This document shows positions 18,939-26,877 of a DNA stretch of 64,000 nt, piece after piece. Origin of the DNA: Nesterenkonia sphaerica. Its GTDB lineage: Bacteria; Actinomycetota; Actinomycetes; Actinomycetales; Micrococcaceae. Under the pieces are notes generated by a model that searched no databases, was not told the DNA's origin, and worked only from the letters and a program-made list of their open reading frames with translations. Position numbers and translations under genes: made by a program. Numbering within the stretch: the stretch's first letter is position 1; each line of letters starts with the position of its first letter. Location: contig NZ_VAWA01000003.1 of NCBI RefSeq assembly GCF_005771565.1, positions 1 through 64,000 on the forward strand. Reading direction: 5' to 3'.

Positions 18939-19514
18939 GAGCCCGAGGGCATCGGCCAGGGCCTCCACCGGCTCGCGGATCTGCCGGAAGGAGGTGTCAA
19001 AGACTGATTCTGGCAGCATATAGGGGTCGACGACGTCGTCCTCCCTGGTCGCGGCACCGGATGCGAGGCGTGCCTGGTCCAGTCGAGGAACCAGGGCCGC
19101 CAGAGTTTCTGCGGCGGTCCTGCCGCCACCTGCGGCGTCGTCGATCTCGGCCGAGCCCCCGCTCTGCAGCAGGCGTGCGAACTCCGGAAGGGTGAACATC
19201 CGCGCCCGGGCGGCCGGGACCTCAGCTGCCATATCCTCAATGTGCTCTCGGGTGGCGGCGAGGATGAGGTCAGCATCCTCAACCGCTGAAGGGGTCAGCT
19301 GCTGGGCGGTGAAATCCTCGGCGTCGGCCCCGTAGTCGGAGACCCGCTGCTTCATGGGCTCCTGCATGTCCTCGCCGTCGTGGGCGTAGGTGCCGGCGGA
19401 GCGAACCTCAATGTCCGGCTCCTCCCGGAAGATCCGGGCCAGCAGCCGCTCCATTGCTGGGGAGCGGCAGATGTTGCCAGTGCAGACTGCCAGGACCGTA
19501 TATGTGGTGGCCAC
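18930..19514 (-). CDS. Low-molecular-weight protein-tyrosine phosphatase
   Basis: The 194-residue cytosolic protein has the phosphate-binding loop CTGNICRSP, with nucleophile Cys11 and Arg17, at its very N-terminus and a probable general-acid Asp in VVDPYMLP near residue 163. These features define the LMW-PTP/arsenate-reductase-like fold. It would remove phosphate from protein tyrosines or related substrates. The start is GTG, with AGAGAGG about 11 bases ahead. An Ala/Gly-rich insertion around residues 120-150 is not typical of minimal family members. Confidence 0.88.
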   Translation of the reverse strand: MATTYTVLAVCTGNICRSPAMERLLARIFREEPDIEVRSAGTYAHDGEDMQEPMKQRVSDYGADAEDFTAQQLTPSAVEDADLILAATREHIEDMAAEVPAARARMFTLPEFARLLQSGGSAEIDDAAGGGRTAAETLAALVPRLDQARLASGAATREDDVVDPYMLPESVFDTSFRQIREPVEALADALGLSE

Positions 19515-19532
19515 CGTAGACTCACGCCTCTC

Positions 19533-20051
19533 TCATACAGATCTGATGAAGAACGGGAATGTCGCGCGCTTTTCGGGGATATCAAGCACGAAGTCCCGTC
19601 GGGGCTCGCGGATGAACCCTTCGGACTCATACAGCGCATGGGCTGCGGTCATGGACTTCAGGCTGCATAGGCAGACCGCACGGATCTCTGGCCGGGCCGC
19701 CGCTTCAGCCACAATATGGCGCACCAGTGCCCGGGCCACCCCGCGGCCCTGCGCCTCCGGCGCCACCGCCAGCATGCGGAACTCCAGCTCCCCGGGCCGC
19801 GAGACTTCAGCAAAGGGACCTTCCGCCTCTGTCACCGTGACAGTGCCGACCAGCTGGCCTTCGGCATGGGCCACGAGCACGGTCGAACTTTGCGCGCGCT
19901 CAGCGACCCGGGTCAACTCCTGCACATAGGAATCCTCACGCTGCAGGTGTCCTCCTTGGACGTAGGCGGCCGCAGTCAGCTCCCCCACCTGAGCGAATTC
20001 GCCGGGGTGAGCAGGGCGGATCACGACCGTGGCTGACGTCGTCGTACTCAT
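19533..20051 (-). CDS. GNAT-family N-acetyltransferase
   Basis: The 172-residue protein has the GNAT core: LVGTVTVTEAEG, LAVAPEAQGRGVARALV with the acetyl-CoA pyrophosphate loop, and a C-terminal ALYESEGF. It transfers an acetyl group from acetyl-CoA to an unidentified amine or protein. The frame is open 45 bases further upstream, but the second ATG (MSTTTSATV) begins nearer the fold and is preferred. Confidence 0.85.
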   Translation of the reverse strand: MSTTTSATVVIRPAHPGEFAQVGELTAAAYVQGGHLQREDSYVQELTRVAERAQSSTVLVAHAEGQLVGTVTVTEAEGPFAEVSRPGELEFRMLAVAPEAQGRGVARALVRHIVAEAAARPEIRAVCLCSLKSMTAAHALYESEGFIREPRRDFVLDIPEKRATFPFFIRSV

Positions 20052-20245
20052 AGCCCCCCATCTTTGCACAGCGAGCGTTGCGCCGCGCTGGGACACATTT
20101 TGCGCTGCGTCAGTGTTGTCCGGAGACCAATCAGCTGATCAGGACCTAGAGTGGTCACATGGACGGCATTCACAGCCCCGGGGCTGGGCCAGGAGCAGAG
20201 CCGACGCCCCCGTCAGCTGGCGCACGGTGCTGGTGAGGCTGGGCT

Positions 20246-21091
20246 ATGGCCATCGACTTCCGCAAGGTGACCAAAACCTACCCCGACGGCACTGTCGCGG
20301 TAGATGAGTTCAGCCTGCACGTACCTTCGCACACCTGCACGGTGCTGCTGGGCTCCTCCGGGTGCGGGAAGTCCACACTGCTGCGGATGGTCAACCGGAT
20401 GGTGGACCCCACCTCCGGAGCGGTGCTGATTGACGAGGCCGACGTCGCCACCACCGAGCCGGTGGCACTGCGCCGACGCATCGGATACGTGATGCAGGAG
20501 GCTGGCCTGCTCCCCCACCGCAGGGTGGTCGACAATATCGCCACTGTGCCCCGGCTGAAGGGGGCCTCCACTGCGGAGGCCCACCGCCGGGCCCACACGC
20601 TGATGGAGATCGTGGGCCTGGATTCTGCGCTGGCGCGGCGGTACCCGCGTCAGCTCTCGGGAGGCCAGCAGCAGCGGGTGGGGGTGGCCCGGGCATTGGC
20701 CGCAGACCCCAACATCCTGCTGATGGATGAACCGTTCGGCGCGGTCGATCCGCTGGTGAGGGTGGAGCTGCAGCGGGAACTGCAGCGCATCCAGACCGAG
20801 CTGCGCAAGACGATCCTCTTTGTCACCCATGACATCGATGAGGCGCTGACGCTGGGGGATCAGATTGTGGTGCTGAAGAAAAGCGCCGAGGTCGCCCAGA
20901 GCGGGACCCCGCAGGAGATTGTGGAGGCCCCGGCCAATGACTTCGTCGCCCAGTTCCTGGGCTTGGACTCCGCACGCCGGACGTTGAACGCGGTCCCGCG
21001 CGCCACCGGCGGGTGGCTGGTCAGTGACGGACGGGGCCGGCCGCTGGGAGTGGTTGACTCGATGCCGGACACCCACACGGACGCCGACTGA
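20246..21091 (+). CDS. Betaine/choline-type ABC transporter ATP-binding protein (OpuCA/ProV-like)
   Basis: The 281-residue ATPase has Walker A GSSGCGKST near residue 36, signature LSGGQQQRVGVARALA, Walker B ILLMDEPFGAVD and the downstream His loop FVTHDIDEAL. Its sequence fits quaternary-amine importers, but it is short and has no C-terminal CBS pair, the ionic-strength sensor of OpuA. It energises uptake of an osmolyte through the two permeases encoded next. The divergent gap to the acetyltransferase gene holds a 10-base palindrome ATCAGCTGAT at 20130-20139. Confidence 0.92.
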   Translation: MAIDFRKVTKTYPDGTVAVDEFSLHVPSHTCTVLLGSSGCGKSTLLRMVNRMVDPTSGAVLIDEADVATTEPVALRRRIGYVMQEAGLLPHRRVVDNIATVPRLKGASTAEAHRRAHTLMEIVGLDSALARRYPRQLSGGQQQRVGVARALAADPNILLMDEPFGAVDPLVRVELQRELQRIQTELRKTILFVTHDIDEALTLGDQIVVLKKSAEVAQSGTPQEIVEAPANDFVAQFLGLDSARRTLNAVPRATGGWLVSDGRGRPLGVVDSMPDTHTDAD

Positions 21092-21104
21092 ACCGGCACC
21101 TGCG

Positions 21105-21746
21105 ATGGAGTGGACGCTGAACAACCTGCCCCGCATCACCGACCTCACCCTGGCGCATCTGGTTCTCGCGCTGCCGGCCGTGGCGGCGGCCTTCATGCTG
21201 GCTGTGCCAATCGCATGGGCGGCGAACCGGGTGCGCCCGCTGCGTGAGGTGGTGGTCTCCGGCACCGGCCTGTTGTACGCGGTGCCCTCGCTGCCGCTGT
21301 TCATCGTGCTGCCGATTCTCCTGGGCACCGGCGTCCGGGACACCTTCAACGTCATCGTCGCGCTGACGCTGTTCGGCCTGGCCCTGATGGTCCGCTCCGC
21401 AGCAGACGCGCTGGACTCGGTGGACGCCGGCATCCGGGTGGCATCCACCGCAGTGGGGTACTCCCCGGTGAAGCGGTTCTTCTCCGTGGAACTGCCCTTG
21501 GCCGGTCCGGCGCTGCTGGCGGGGCTGCGGGTGATCTCGGTCAGCACTATCTCGCTGGTCTCTGTCAGCGCCGTACTGGGGGTCCAGTCACTGGGATCCC
21601 TGTTCACCGACGGATTCGAACGCGGCATCGTGCCGTCCATTGCGGCGGGCATAGTGCTCACCGCCGTGCTCGCGCTGATGATGGATCTGCTGCTGGTCAC
21701 AGCCGGACGCCTGCTGATGCCCTGGGCCCGGGGAGGCCGGGCATGA
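21105..21746 (+). CDS. ABC transporter permease, OpuCB/ProW-like
   Basis: The 213-residue permease has five to six membrane helices and the cytosolic EAA-like coupling loop (ASTAVGYSPVKRFFSVELPLAGPALL). It forms half of the channel for the quaternary-amine importer. The frame is open further upstream inside the ATPase gene, but ATGGAGTGG, 13 bases after its stop, begins the family's usual N-terminus. The gene overlaps the next by four bases. Confidence 0.9.
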   Translation: MEWTLNNLPRITDLTLAHLVLALPAVAAAFMLAVPIAWAANRVRPLREVVVSGTGLLYAVPSLPLFIVLPILLGTGVRDTFNVIVALTLFGLALMVRSAADALDSVDAGIRVASTAVGYSPVKRFFSVELPLAGPALLAGLRVISVSTISLVSVSAVLGVQSLGSLFTDGFERGIVPSIAAGIVLTAVLALMMDLLLVTAGRLLMPWARGGRA

Positions 21747-22405
21747 ACCACCTGATGGAGGCCGTCAGCGTGCTGCTGGACCCCGACGCCTGGAGCGGGC
21801 CCAGCGGATTCGGAGCCCGCATGTTGGAACACCTCTGGTACACCGGGCTGGCCCTGTTGATCTCCGCAGCGCTCGCACTGCCGGTGGGACTGCTGGTGGG
21901 CCACACCGGCCGGTGGCGCGCGTTGGCGGTAATCAGCAGCGGAATGGTCCGCGCTCTGCCCACCCTGGGGGTCATCACCCTGGCGGCCCTCTTCGTCGGC
22001 ATCGGACTCACCGCCCCCATGATCGCTTTCGTGGTCCTGGCCATACCCTCGATACTGGCCGGCGCCTACGCCGGGGTGGAATCGGTCAACCCCGCCACCA
22101 AAGATGCCGCCACCGCACAGGGTATGAGCGGCTGGCAGGTGCTTCTCCGGGTGGAGATCCCGCTGGGTCTGCCGCTGATCATCGGCGGGCTGCGCAACGC
22201 GACCCTGCAGGTGGTCGCCACCGCGACGCTGGCCGCCTATGTGGGTGCTGGCGGCCTGGGCCGGCAGCTGTTCCTGGGCCTGCGGACCCAGGACTACCCG
22301 CTGATGCTGGCCGCCTCGTTGGCGGTCATACTATTGGCTATTGTCTTGGATGCGCTGTTCGAACTGTCCCAACGGCTGCTGCGGCGCCGGATGGGTGTGG
22401 TCTGA
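21743..22405 (+). CDS. ABC transporter permease, OpuCD/ProW-like
   Basis: The 220-residue second permease has about six membrane helices and the coupling loop AATAQGMSGWQVLLRVEIPLGLPLI. It pairs with the preceding permease. Its ATGA start overlaps the previous stop, and its own stop codon is part of the first unit of a 15-base tandem repeat. Confidence 0.9.
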   Translation: MNHLMEAVSVLLDPDAWSGPSGFGARMLEHLWYTGLALLISAALALPVGLLVGHTGRWRALAVISSGMVRALPTLGVITLAALFVGIGLTAPMIAFVVLAIPSILAGAYAGVESVNPATKDAATAQGMSGWQVLLRVEIPLGLPLIIGGLRNATLQVVATATLAAYVGAGGLGRQLFLGLRTQDYPLMLAASLAVILLAIVLDALFELSQRLLRRRMGVV

Positions 22406-22474
22406 CCCCCACGAGTCTGACCCCCACGAGTCTGACCCCCACGAGCCTGACCGCCAGAGCCTGACCCCGACGAG
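22401..22474 (+). repeat. 15-base tandem repeat, about five copies
   Basis: Three perfect copies of TCTGACCCCCACGAG are followed by a 14-base degenerate copy and a fifth near-copy. The array fills most of the gap between the second permease and the binding-protein gene and includes the permease stop codon. Confidence 0.95.
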
Positions 22475-22488
22475 GAAGAGGAACCATC

Positions 22489-23409
22489 ATGAAACGCATG
22501 TCTGCAGCAGCAGCTGGACTCACCGTGCTCGCGCTGAGCGCCTGCGGCGGCGGGGACCCGCTGGAGACCGACGACGACGGCGCAGAGGACACCGCGGCCG
22601 AGAACGGCGGGGCGCTGACAGTGGGCTCCCAGCAGTACTACTCCAATACAGTCCTGGCCGAGATCTACGCCCAGGTCCTGGAGCAGGAGGGCTACGAGAT
22701 CCAGCGGGAGTACGAGATCGGCCAGCGGGAGGTCTATATCCCCGAGCTGGAGTCCGGGGCGATTGACGTCTTCCCCGAGTACACCGGCAATCTGCTGGAC
22801 TACTTCGACCCGGAGAACGAGCCTGGCGACGCCGAGGAGGTCCACGCAGCCCTGGGAGAGGCCCTCCCGGAAGGCCTTGAGGCCCTGGACTACGCGGAGG
22901 CCACCGACCAGGACAGCTACGTGGTGACCGAGGAGTTTGCCCAGGAACACGACCTGCAGACAGTGGGCGACCTCGCCGAGGTGGAGCAGGATCTGCGGAT
23001 CGCCGCGAACTCCGAGTTCGAGACCCGTCCCTATGGGATCGAGGGGCTGGCTGAAACCTATGGGGTCGAGCTGGAGCTGGTCCCGGTGGAGGATTCCGGG
23101 GGGCCACTGACCCTGGGCGCACTGCTGGACGGGGAAGTCGAAGTCGCCAACATCTACAGCGCCGATCCCGCCATTGAGGACAATGACTTGGTCATCCTGG
23201 AGGACACCGAGTCACTGGTGCTGCCGCAGAACGTGGTGCCGATCGTCTCTGACAACGTGGACGAGGCCGCCCGGGAGGCACTGCTCCAGGTCCAAGCCGT
23301 GCTCGATCAGCAGCAGCTGCTGGACATCAATTCACACTCCCAGACCACCCAGGACAGCCCGGGCGACGTCGCCCAGTGGTGGTTGGAGGAGCAAGGCATG
23401 CTCGACTGA
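22489..23409 (+). CDS. Quaternary-amine (glycine betaine/choline) substrate-binding lipoprotein
   Basis: The 306-residue protein has a lipoprotein signal peptide with lipobox LSAC (Cys19), a strongly acidic linker (residues 23-45), and an OpuAC-type binding domain containing GSQQYYSNTVLAEIYAQVLE and FPEYTGNLLDYF. It delivers an osmolyte such as glycine betaine or choline to the permeases encoded upstream. Aromatic residues in FPEYTG are typical of the cation-pi cage of this family. The ATG follows GAAGAGGAA. The acidic linker fits a halotolerant lifestyle. Confidence 0.9.
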   Translation: MKRMSAAAAGLTVLALSACGGGDPLETDDDGAEDTAAENGGALTVGSQQYYSNTVLAEIYAQVLEQEGYEIQREYEIGQREVYIPELESGAIDVFPEYTGNLLDYFDPENEPGDAEEVHAALGEALPEGLEALDYAEATDQDSYVVTEEFAQEHDLQTVGDLAEVEQDLRIAANSEFETRPYGIEGLAETYGVELELVPVEDSGGPLTLGALLDGEVEVANIYSADPAIEDNDLVILEDTESLVLPQNVVPIVSDNVDEAAREALLQVQAVLDQQQLLDINSHSQTTQDSPGDVAQWWLEEQGMLD

Positions 23410-23447
23410 CGCCTCAGCCGAGCAGCCCACCTCCAGCGGGCAGCGGC

Positions 23448-24953
23448 TCAGCTGCCGCCTTCGGAGCCGGAGACCCTTCTGCGGCGACGACGGCGGCGCT
23501 GACCGCTGCCGGTACCCTCGGAAGACTTCTGCTGTGTCTGGGGAGCGGATTCACCCTCGGCGGTACGGCCGGATCCGCTGCGCCGACGGCTGCGGTTCTT
23601 TGACCCGCCGCGCCCGGAACGGCCCTCGCCCCCGCGCCCGGAGGTGGACTTCTCCCTGCTGGGCCCGCCGAGGTCTTCCAGCTTCTCGCCCTCGAGTCCT
23701 TCTTTGGAGCGCTGGTGCCGGGGCAGCCGGCCCTTGGTCCCCTTCGGAATGTCGAGATCCTCAAACAGGTGCGCCGAGGAGGAGTAGGTCTCCACCGGTT
23801 CCGGGATGTCCAAGCCGACCGCTTTGTTGATGAGGCTCCAGCGGGGCATGTCCTCCCAGTCAACAAAAGTGACAGCCGTGCCCTTCTGGCCGGCGCGTCC
23901 GGTCCTGCCGATGCGGTGCAGGTAGGTGTTGTCGTCCTCCGGGCAGACGTAGTTGATCACGTGGGTGACATCGGTGACGTCGATGCCGCGGGCGGCGACG
24001 TCGGTAGCCACCAGCACATCCACCTTGTCATTGCGGAAGGCGCGCAGCGCCTGCTCCCGCGCACCCTGGCCCAGATCTCCGTGGATGGCGCCGGCGGCGA
24101 ACCCGCGGGTCTTCAGCTCTTCAGAGAGCTTGTCCGCCTGACGCTTGGTACGGGTGAAGATAATGGTCCGCCCGCGGCCCTCAGCCTGCAGGATCCTGGC
24201 GATCATCTCATCCTTGTCCAGCTGGTGCGCACGGTAGACCACCTGCCGGATGTCCTTCTTGGTCACCCCGGCGTCGAATGGGTCTGCGGCGCTGATGTGG
24301 GTGGGCTTGGTCATGAAGCGCCGCGCCATGGACACCACGGGGCCGGGCATCGTTGCCGAGAACAGCATGGTCTGCCGGACCTCAGGGACGTAGGAGAGCA
24401 GCTTCTCCACATCGGGCAGGAACCCGAGGTCGAGCATCTCATCCGCTTCGTCCAGCACCACGATCTTCACGTTCTTCAGGTTCAGGTGCTTCTGCCGGTG
24501 CAGGTCGATCAGCCGGCCGGGGGTCCCAACCACCACTTCGACACCAGCGTTGAGCTGTTTGATCTGCGGCTCATAGTCGCGCCCGCCGTAGATGGTGGCG
24601 ATGCGCGCACTGAGTTTTCCTCCGGCGGCGGCGATGTCTCCGGCTACCTGAACTGCCAGCTCTCGGGTCGGAGCCACGATCAGCGCCTGGGGCGCCCCTG
24701 GGCTGGGCAGTTGGTCAAACTCCGGGGTGCCGGGCGCGGCGATGCGCTGCAGTGCGGGAATGCCGAAGCCGAGGGTCTTCCCCGTACCGGTCTTGGCCTG
24801 GCCGATGATGTCGTTTCCGGCCAGGGCGATCGGCAGCGTCTCCGCCTGGATGGGGAAGGGCGTGGTGATGCCTTTCTCGGCCAGCGCCTCGACGATCTCG
24901 CTGCGGACATTGAAGTCCGCGAAGGTCAACGTGTTTGTTGAAGTGTCTGTCAT
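23448..24953 (-). CDS. DEAD-box ATP-dependent RNA helicase
   Basis: The 501-residue helicase has all core motifs: Q motif near FADFNV, AKTGTGKT, APTRELA, DEAD, SAT, ATDVAARGID and HRIGRTGRAG. After residue 390 comes an Arg/Gly/Ser-rich basic tail ending in a run of eight arginines near the C-terminus, a likely RNA-binding extension. It remodels RNA in ribosome assembly or cold adaptation, like RhlE/DeaD. A GTG 12 bases upstream overlaps the DUF3107 stop and may be the true coupled start. Confidence 0.95.
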   Translation of the reverse strand: MTDTSTNTLTFADFNVRSEIVEALAEKGITTPFPIQAETLPIALAGNDIIGQAKTGTGKTLGFGIPALQRIAAPGTPEFDQLPSPGAPQALIVAPTRELAVQVAGDIAAAGGKLSARIATIYGGRDYEPQIKQLNAGVEVVVGTPGRLIDLHRQKHLNLKNVKIVVLDEADEMLDLGFLPDVEKLLSYVPEVRQTMLFSATMPGPVVSMARRFMTKPTHISAADPFDAGVTKKDIRQVVYRAHQLDKDEMIARILQAEGRGRTIIFTRTKRQADKLSEELKTRGFAAGAIHGDLGQGAREQALRAFRNDKVDVLVATDVAARGIDVTDVTHVINYVCPEDDNTYLHRIGRTGRAGQKGTAVTFVDWEDMPRWSLINKAVGLDIPEPVETYSSSAHLFEDLDIPKGTKGRLPRHQRSKEGLEGEKLEDLGGPSREKSTSGRGGEGRSGRGGSKNRSRRRSGSGRTAEGESAPQTQQKSSEGTGSGQRRRRRRRRVSGSEGGS

Positions 24954-24961
24954 TCGTTCTT

Positions 24962-25195
24962 TCACTCAGCGACGGCGGCGAAACCCACCGTCTGTTTGGT
25001 GTCCGAACCGATCTCCACGTATCCGATGGAGGCCACCGGGACCACTACGGTCTTGTCGCGGCGGTCGGTGAGGGTCAGCAGCGGCTTGGACTTCTCGATC
25101 GCTTCGGCGACAGCCTTCTGAACATCCTCTGCGGAGGCCTCAGTCTCGACGAGGATCTCGCGGGCAACGTTCTGGACTCCGATGCGTACTTCCAT
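24962..25195 (-). CDS. DUF3107 family protein
   Basis: The 77-residue protein (MEVRIGVQNVAREILVE at the N-terminus, VASIGYVEIG near the C-terminus) is a member of DUF3107, a small actinobacterial family with no assigned function. AAGGAGTGGC gives a good ribosome site for this ATG, so the longer open frame upstream is not used. It is adjacent to and probably translated with the helicase gene. Confidence 0.9.
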   Translation of the reverse strand: MEVRIGVQNVAREILVETEASAEDVQKAVAEAIEKSKPLLTLTDRRDKTVVVPVASIGYVEIGSDTKQTVGFAAVAE

Positions 25196-25285
25196 GCCAC
25201 TCCTTGGTTCGGGTTCGGCGCCGCCAGCATGTAGGAAAAGAGCACGACGACGCCGCATTTCGGGTCTCACTGCTCATCCTACCTT

Positions 25286-25918
25286 TTACCAGCTCTCCGA
25301 CTCCTTAGGGAATCCGGAGATTCCTCTCCAGGCCAAACGAGCCGTCAGCTGCGCTGAGGTCTCCAGGTCGGGCCTCTCGGACAGCTTTGACCAGTGCCGG
25401 GCCGCGGCGGTGGCCATGCCCAGCAGACCATGACCGAGCATGGTGGCCTCAGCCATCGGCTGTCCGGTGTCATCAGCGATGACCTCTGCGATAGCCCCGG
25501 CCATGACGTCGTGAAACCGCTCCAGCCGCTCGGTGACGTCGTCGTCATTGTCCATCCCGGAGGAGAAGATCAGCCGGTAGGCCTCATCCTTGCGGGCGAT
25601 ATATTCGTAGAAGGCGGTGATGGTGCCGGAAACCCGCGCCTTGTTCGTCTGCTCCTGCGCCAGCACGGTGGTGAGTTCGTGCTGCAGCTGGCCCAGGTGG
25701 GTGTCCAGCAGATCCAGGAAGAGCTCATGTTTGCCCGGAAAGTGCTGGTAGAGCACCGGTTTGGACACCGCGGCGGCCTCAGCGATGTCATCCATGGACG
25801 CGGAGTGGAACCCCTTGGCGACGAATACCTGAAGCGCGCACTCCAGGAGCTGAATGCGGCGCTGTTCGCGCGGAAGCCGTTTGGCTCTGGAAGGTTCGGA
25901 CACCGGTGCCGTGCTCAT
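25286..25918 (-). CDS. TetR-family transcriptional regulator
   Basis: The 210-residue regulator has the TetR helix-turn-helix at about residues 18-60 (GFHSASMDDIAEAAAVSKPV then LYQHFPGK) and a helical ligand/dimer domain with a C-terminal TetR_C-like segment. Its DNA-binding helix resembles a group of actinobacterial regulators usually found beside DUF3107 and a helicase. A TACACT hexamer eight bases before the ATG suggests an almost leaderless transcript. Its ligand and targets cannot be read from the sequence. Confidence 0.9.
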   Translation of the reverse strand: MSTAPVSEPSRAKRLPREQRRIQLLECALQVFVAKGFHSASMDDIAEAAAVSKPVLYQHFPGKHELFLDLLDTHLGQLQHELTTVLAQEQTNKARVSGTITAFYEYIARKDEAYRLIFSSGMDNDDDVTERLERFHDVMAGAIAEVIADDTGQPMAEATMLGHGLLGMATAAARHWSKLSERPDLETSAQLTARLAWRGISGFPKESESW

Positions 25919-25958
25919 GGGTGAAAAGTGTAGAGCACCTTGTGGCCCGCAGCACCCG

Positions 25959-26816
25959 CTACCGCGGCAGTGGTCCGGTGGCTGCGCTGCCGGTGCCCAG
26001 CTCCAAGATGCGCACCAGCTCATCCGCCGCAGTGGTGTTCTCCCCCAGCAGGTTCGGCTTGCCCCGGGCGCCGTGGTAGTCGGAGGACCCGGTGACGATG
26101 AGATCGTGCCGGGCGGCGAGGTCCAGCAGCAGCTGACGGCCGGGTTCTGGGTTGTCCCGATGGTAGACCTCCACTCCGGCCAGCCCGGCGTCCACCAGCT
26201 CCTCCAGCTCTGCCCGGCTGAGCGTACCGCCGCGTGTGCCGGCCATGGCGTGGGCGATGATCGGGACTCCGCCGGCGGCGCGCACCCGCTGGACCACCTC
26301 CACCGGGTGCGGATTGTCCTGGTCCACGAAGTACTTGGTCCCTCGGTGCAGGTACCTGCGGAAGGCCTCGCTGCGGTCGCTGACCACGCCGGCGGCGACC
26401 AGGGCATCGGCGATGTGCGGGCGCCCGATGGAGGTCTCCGCCTGCACCTGCTCCAGCACCAAGTCCCAGGTCAGGGGGAAGGCTTCGGAGAGCCGGTCAC
26501 AAATGCGCTTGGCCCTCTCGACGCGCCCTCCGCGGGCGGCCGCATTGATCTCCAGCATCCCCGGGTGCTCAGGATCATGGAGGTAGCTGAGCATATGCAC
26601 ACTAATCTTGGAGGTCTTGGAGGTGATCTCCATCCCTGGGATGAACGCCACCCCCAGTGCGGAAGCCTGCGTGCGCGCCTCTTCCCAACCGGCGCTGGAG
26701 TCGTGGTCAGTCAGTGCCAGACCGGCCACTCCGGCGCGCGCAGCCTCAGCCACCACATGCGCCGGCGACTCGGTGCCGTCAGAGACCGTGGAGTGGGTGT
26801 GCAGGTCAAAGCTCAT
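25959..26816 (-). CDS. PHP-domain metal-dependent phosphoesterase
   Basis: The 285-residue protein starts with the PHP metal-binding motif FDLHTHSTVSDG, followed by ALTDHDS near residue 38, PGMEIT near 65 and SSDYHG near 252, together providing the trinuclear metal site. Family members act as nucleoside 3',5'-bisphosphate or small-RNA 5' phosphatases/exonucleases (Trp/RtrA-like). The ATG is six bases after a TACAGT hexamer and has no Shine-Dalgarno sequence, so a leaderless transcript is likely and longer upstream frames are rejected. Confidence 0.9.
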   Translation of the reverse strand: MSFDLHTHSTVSDGTESPAHVVAEAARAGVAGLALTDHDSSAGWEEARTQASALGVAFIPGMEITSKTSKISVHMLSYLHDPEHPGMLEINAAARGGRVERAKRICDRLSEAFPLTWDLVLEQVQAETSIGRPHIADALVAAGVVSDRSEAFRRYLHRGTKYFVDQDNPHPVEVVQRVRAAGGVPIIAHAMAGTRGGTLSRAELEELVDAGLAGVEVYHRDNPEPGRQLLLDLAARHDLIVTGSSDYHGARGKPNLLGENTTAADELVRILELGTGSAATGPLPR

Positions 26817-26822
26817 CTGATT

Positions 26823-26828
26823 ACTGTA
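26823..26828 (-). promoter_or_regulatory. Leaderless -10 element TACAGT (PHP gene)
   Basis: The hexamer ends six bases before the PHP-gene ATG. It lies back to back with the pepP promoter, whose -10 is 36 bases away on the other strand. Confidence 0.55.
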
Positions 26829-26864
26829 TCCAGCCCACCTCCGTGCTGACCGAGAGCCGGCACT

Positions 26865-26870
26865 TAGACT
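26865..26870 (+). promoter_or_regulatory. Leaderless -10 element TAGACT (aminopeptidase P gene)
   Basis: The hexamer ends seven bases before the ATG and no Shine-Dalgarno sequence is present. Confidence 0.55.
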
Positions 26871-26877
26871 GAAAACC

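Noticed and set aside
20213-21904. Long open frame antisense to the betaine-type ABC genes
   Set aside because: Crosses two clear genes on the other strand and yields Ser/Arg/Pro-rich sequence without domains.
22401-22474. Possible CRISPR-like array
   Set aside because: The 15-base units are directly adjacent without spacers, so this is a plain tandem repeat; no cas gene is present.
25919-26407. Upstream extension of the TetR regulator frame
   Set aside because: It is antisense-like sequence overlapping the PHP gene in another frame; the TetR protein begins at MSTAPVSEPS.
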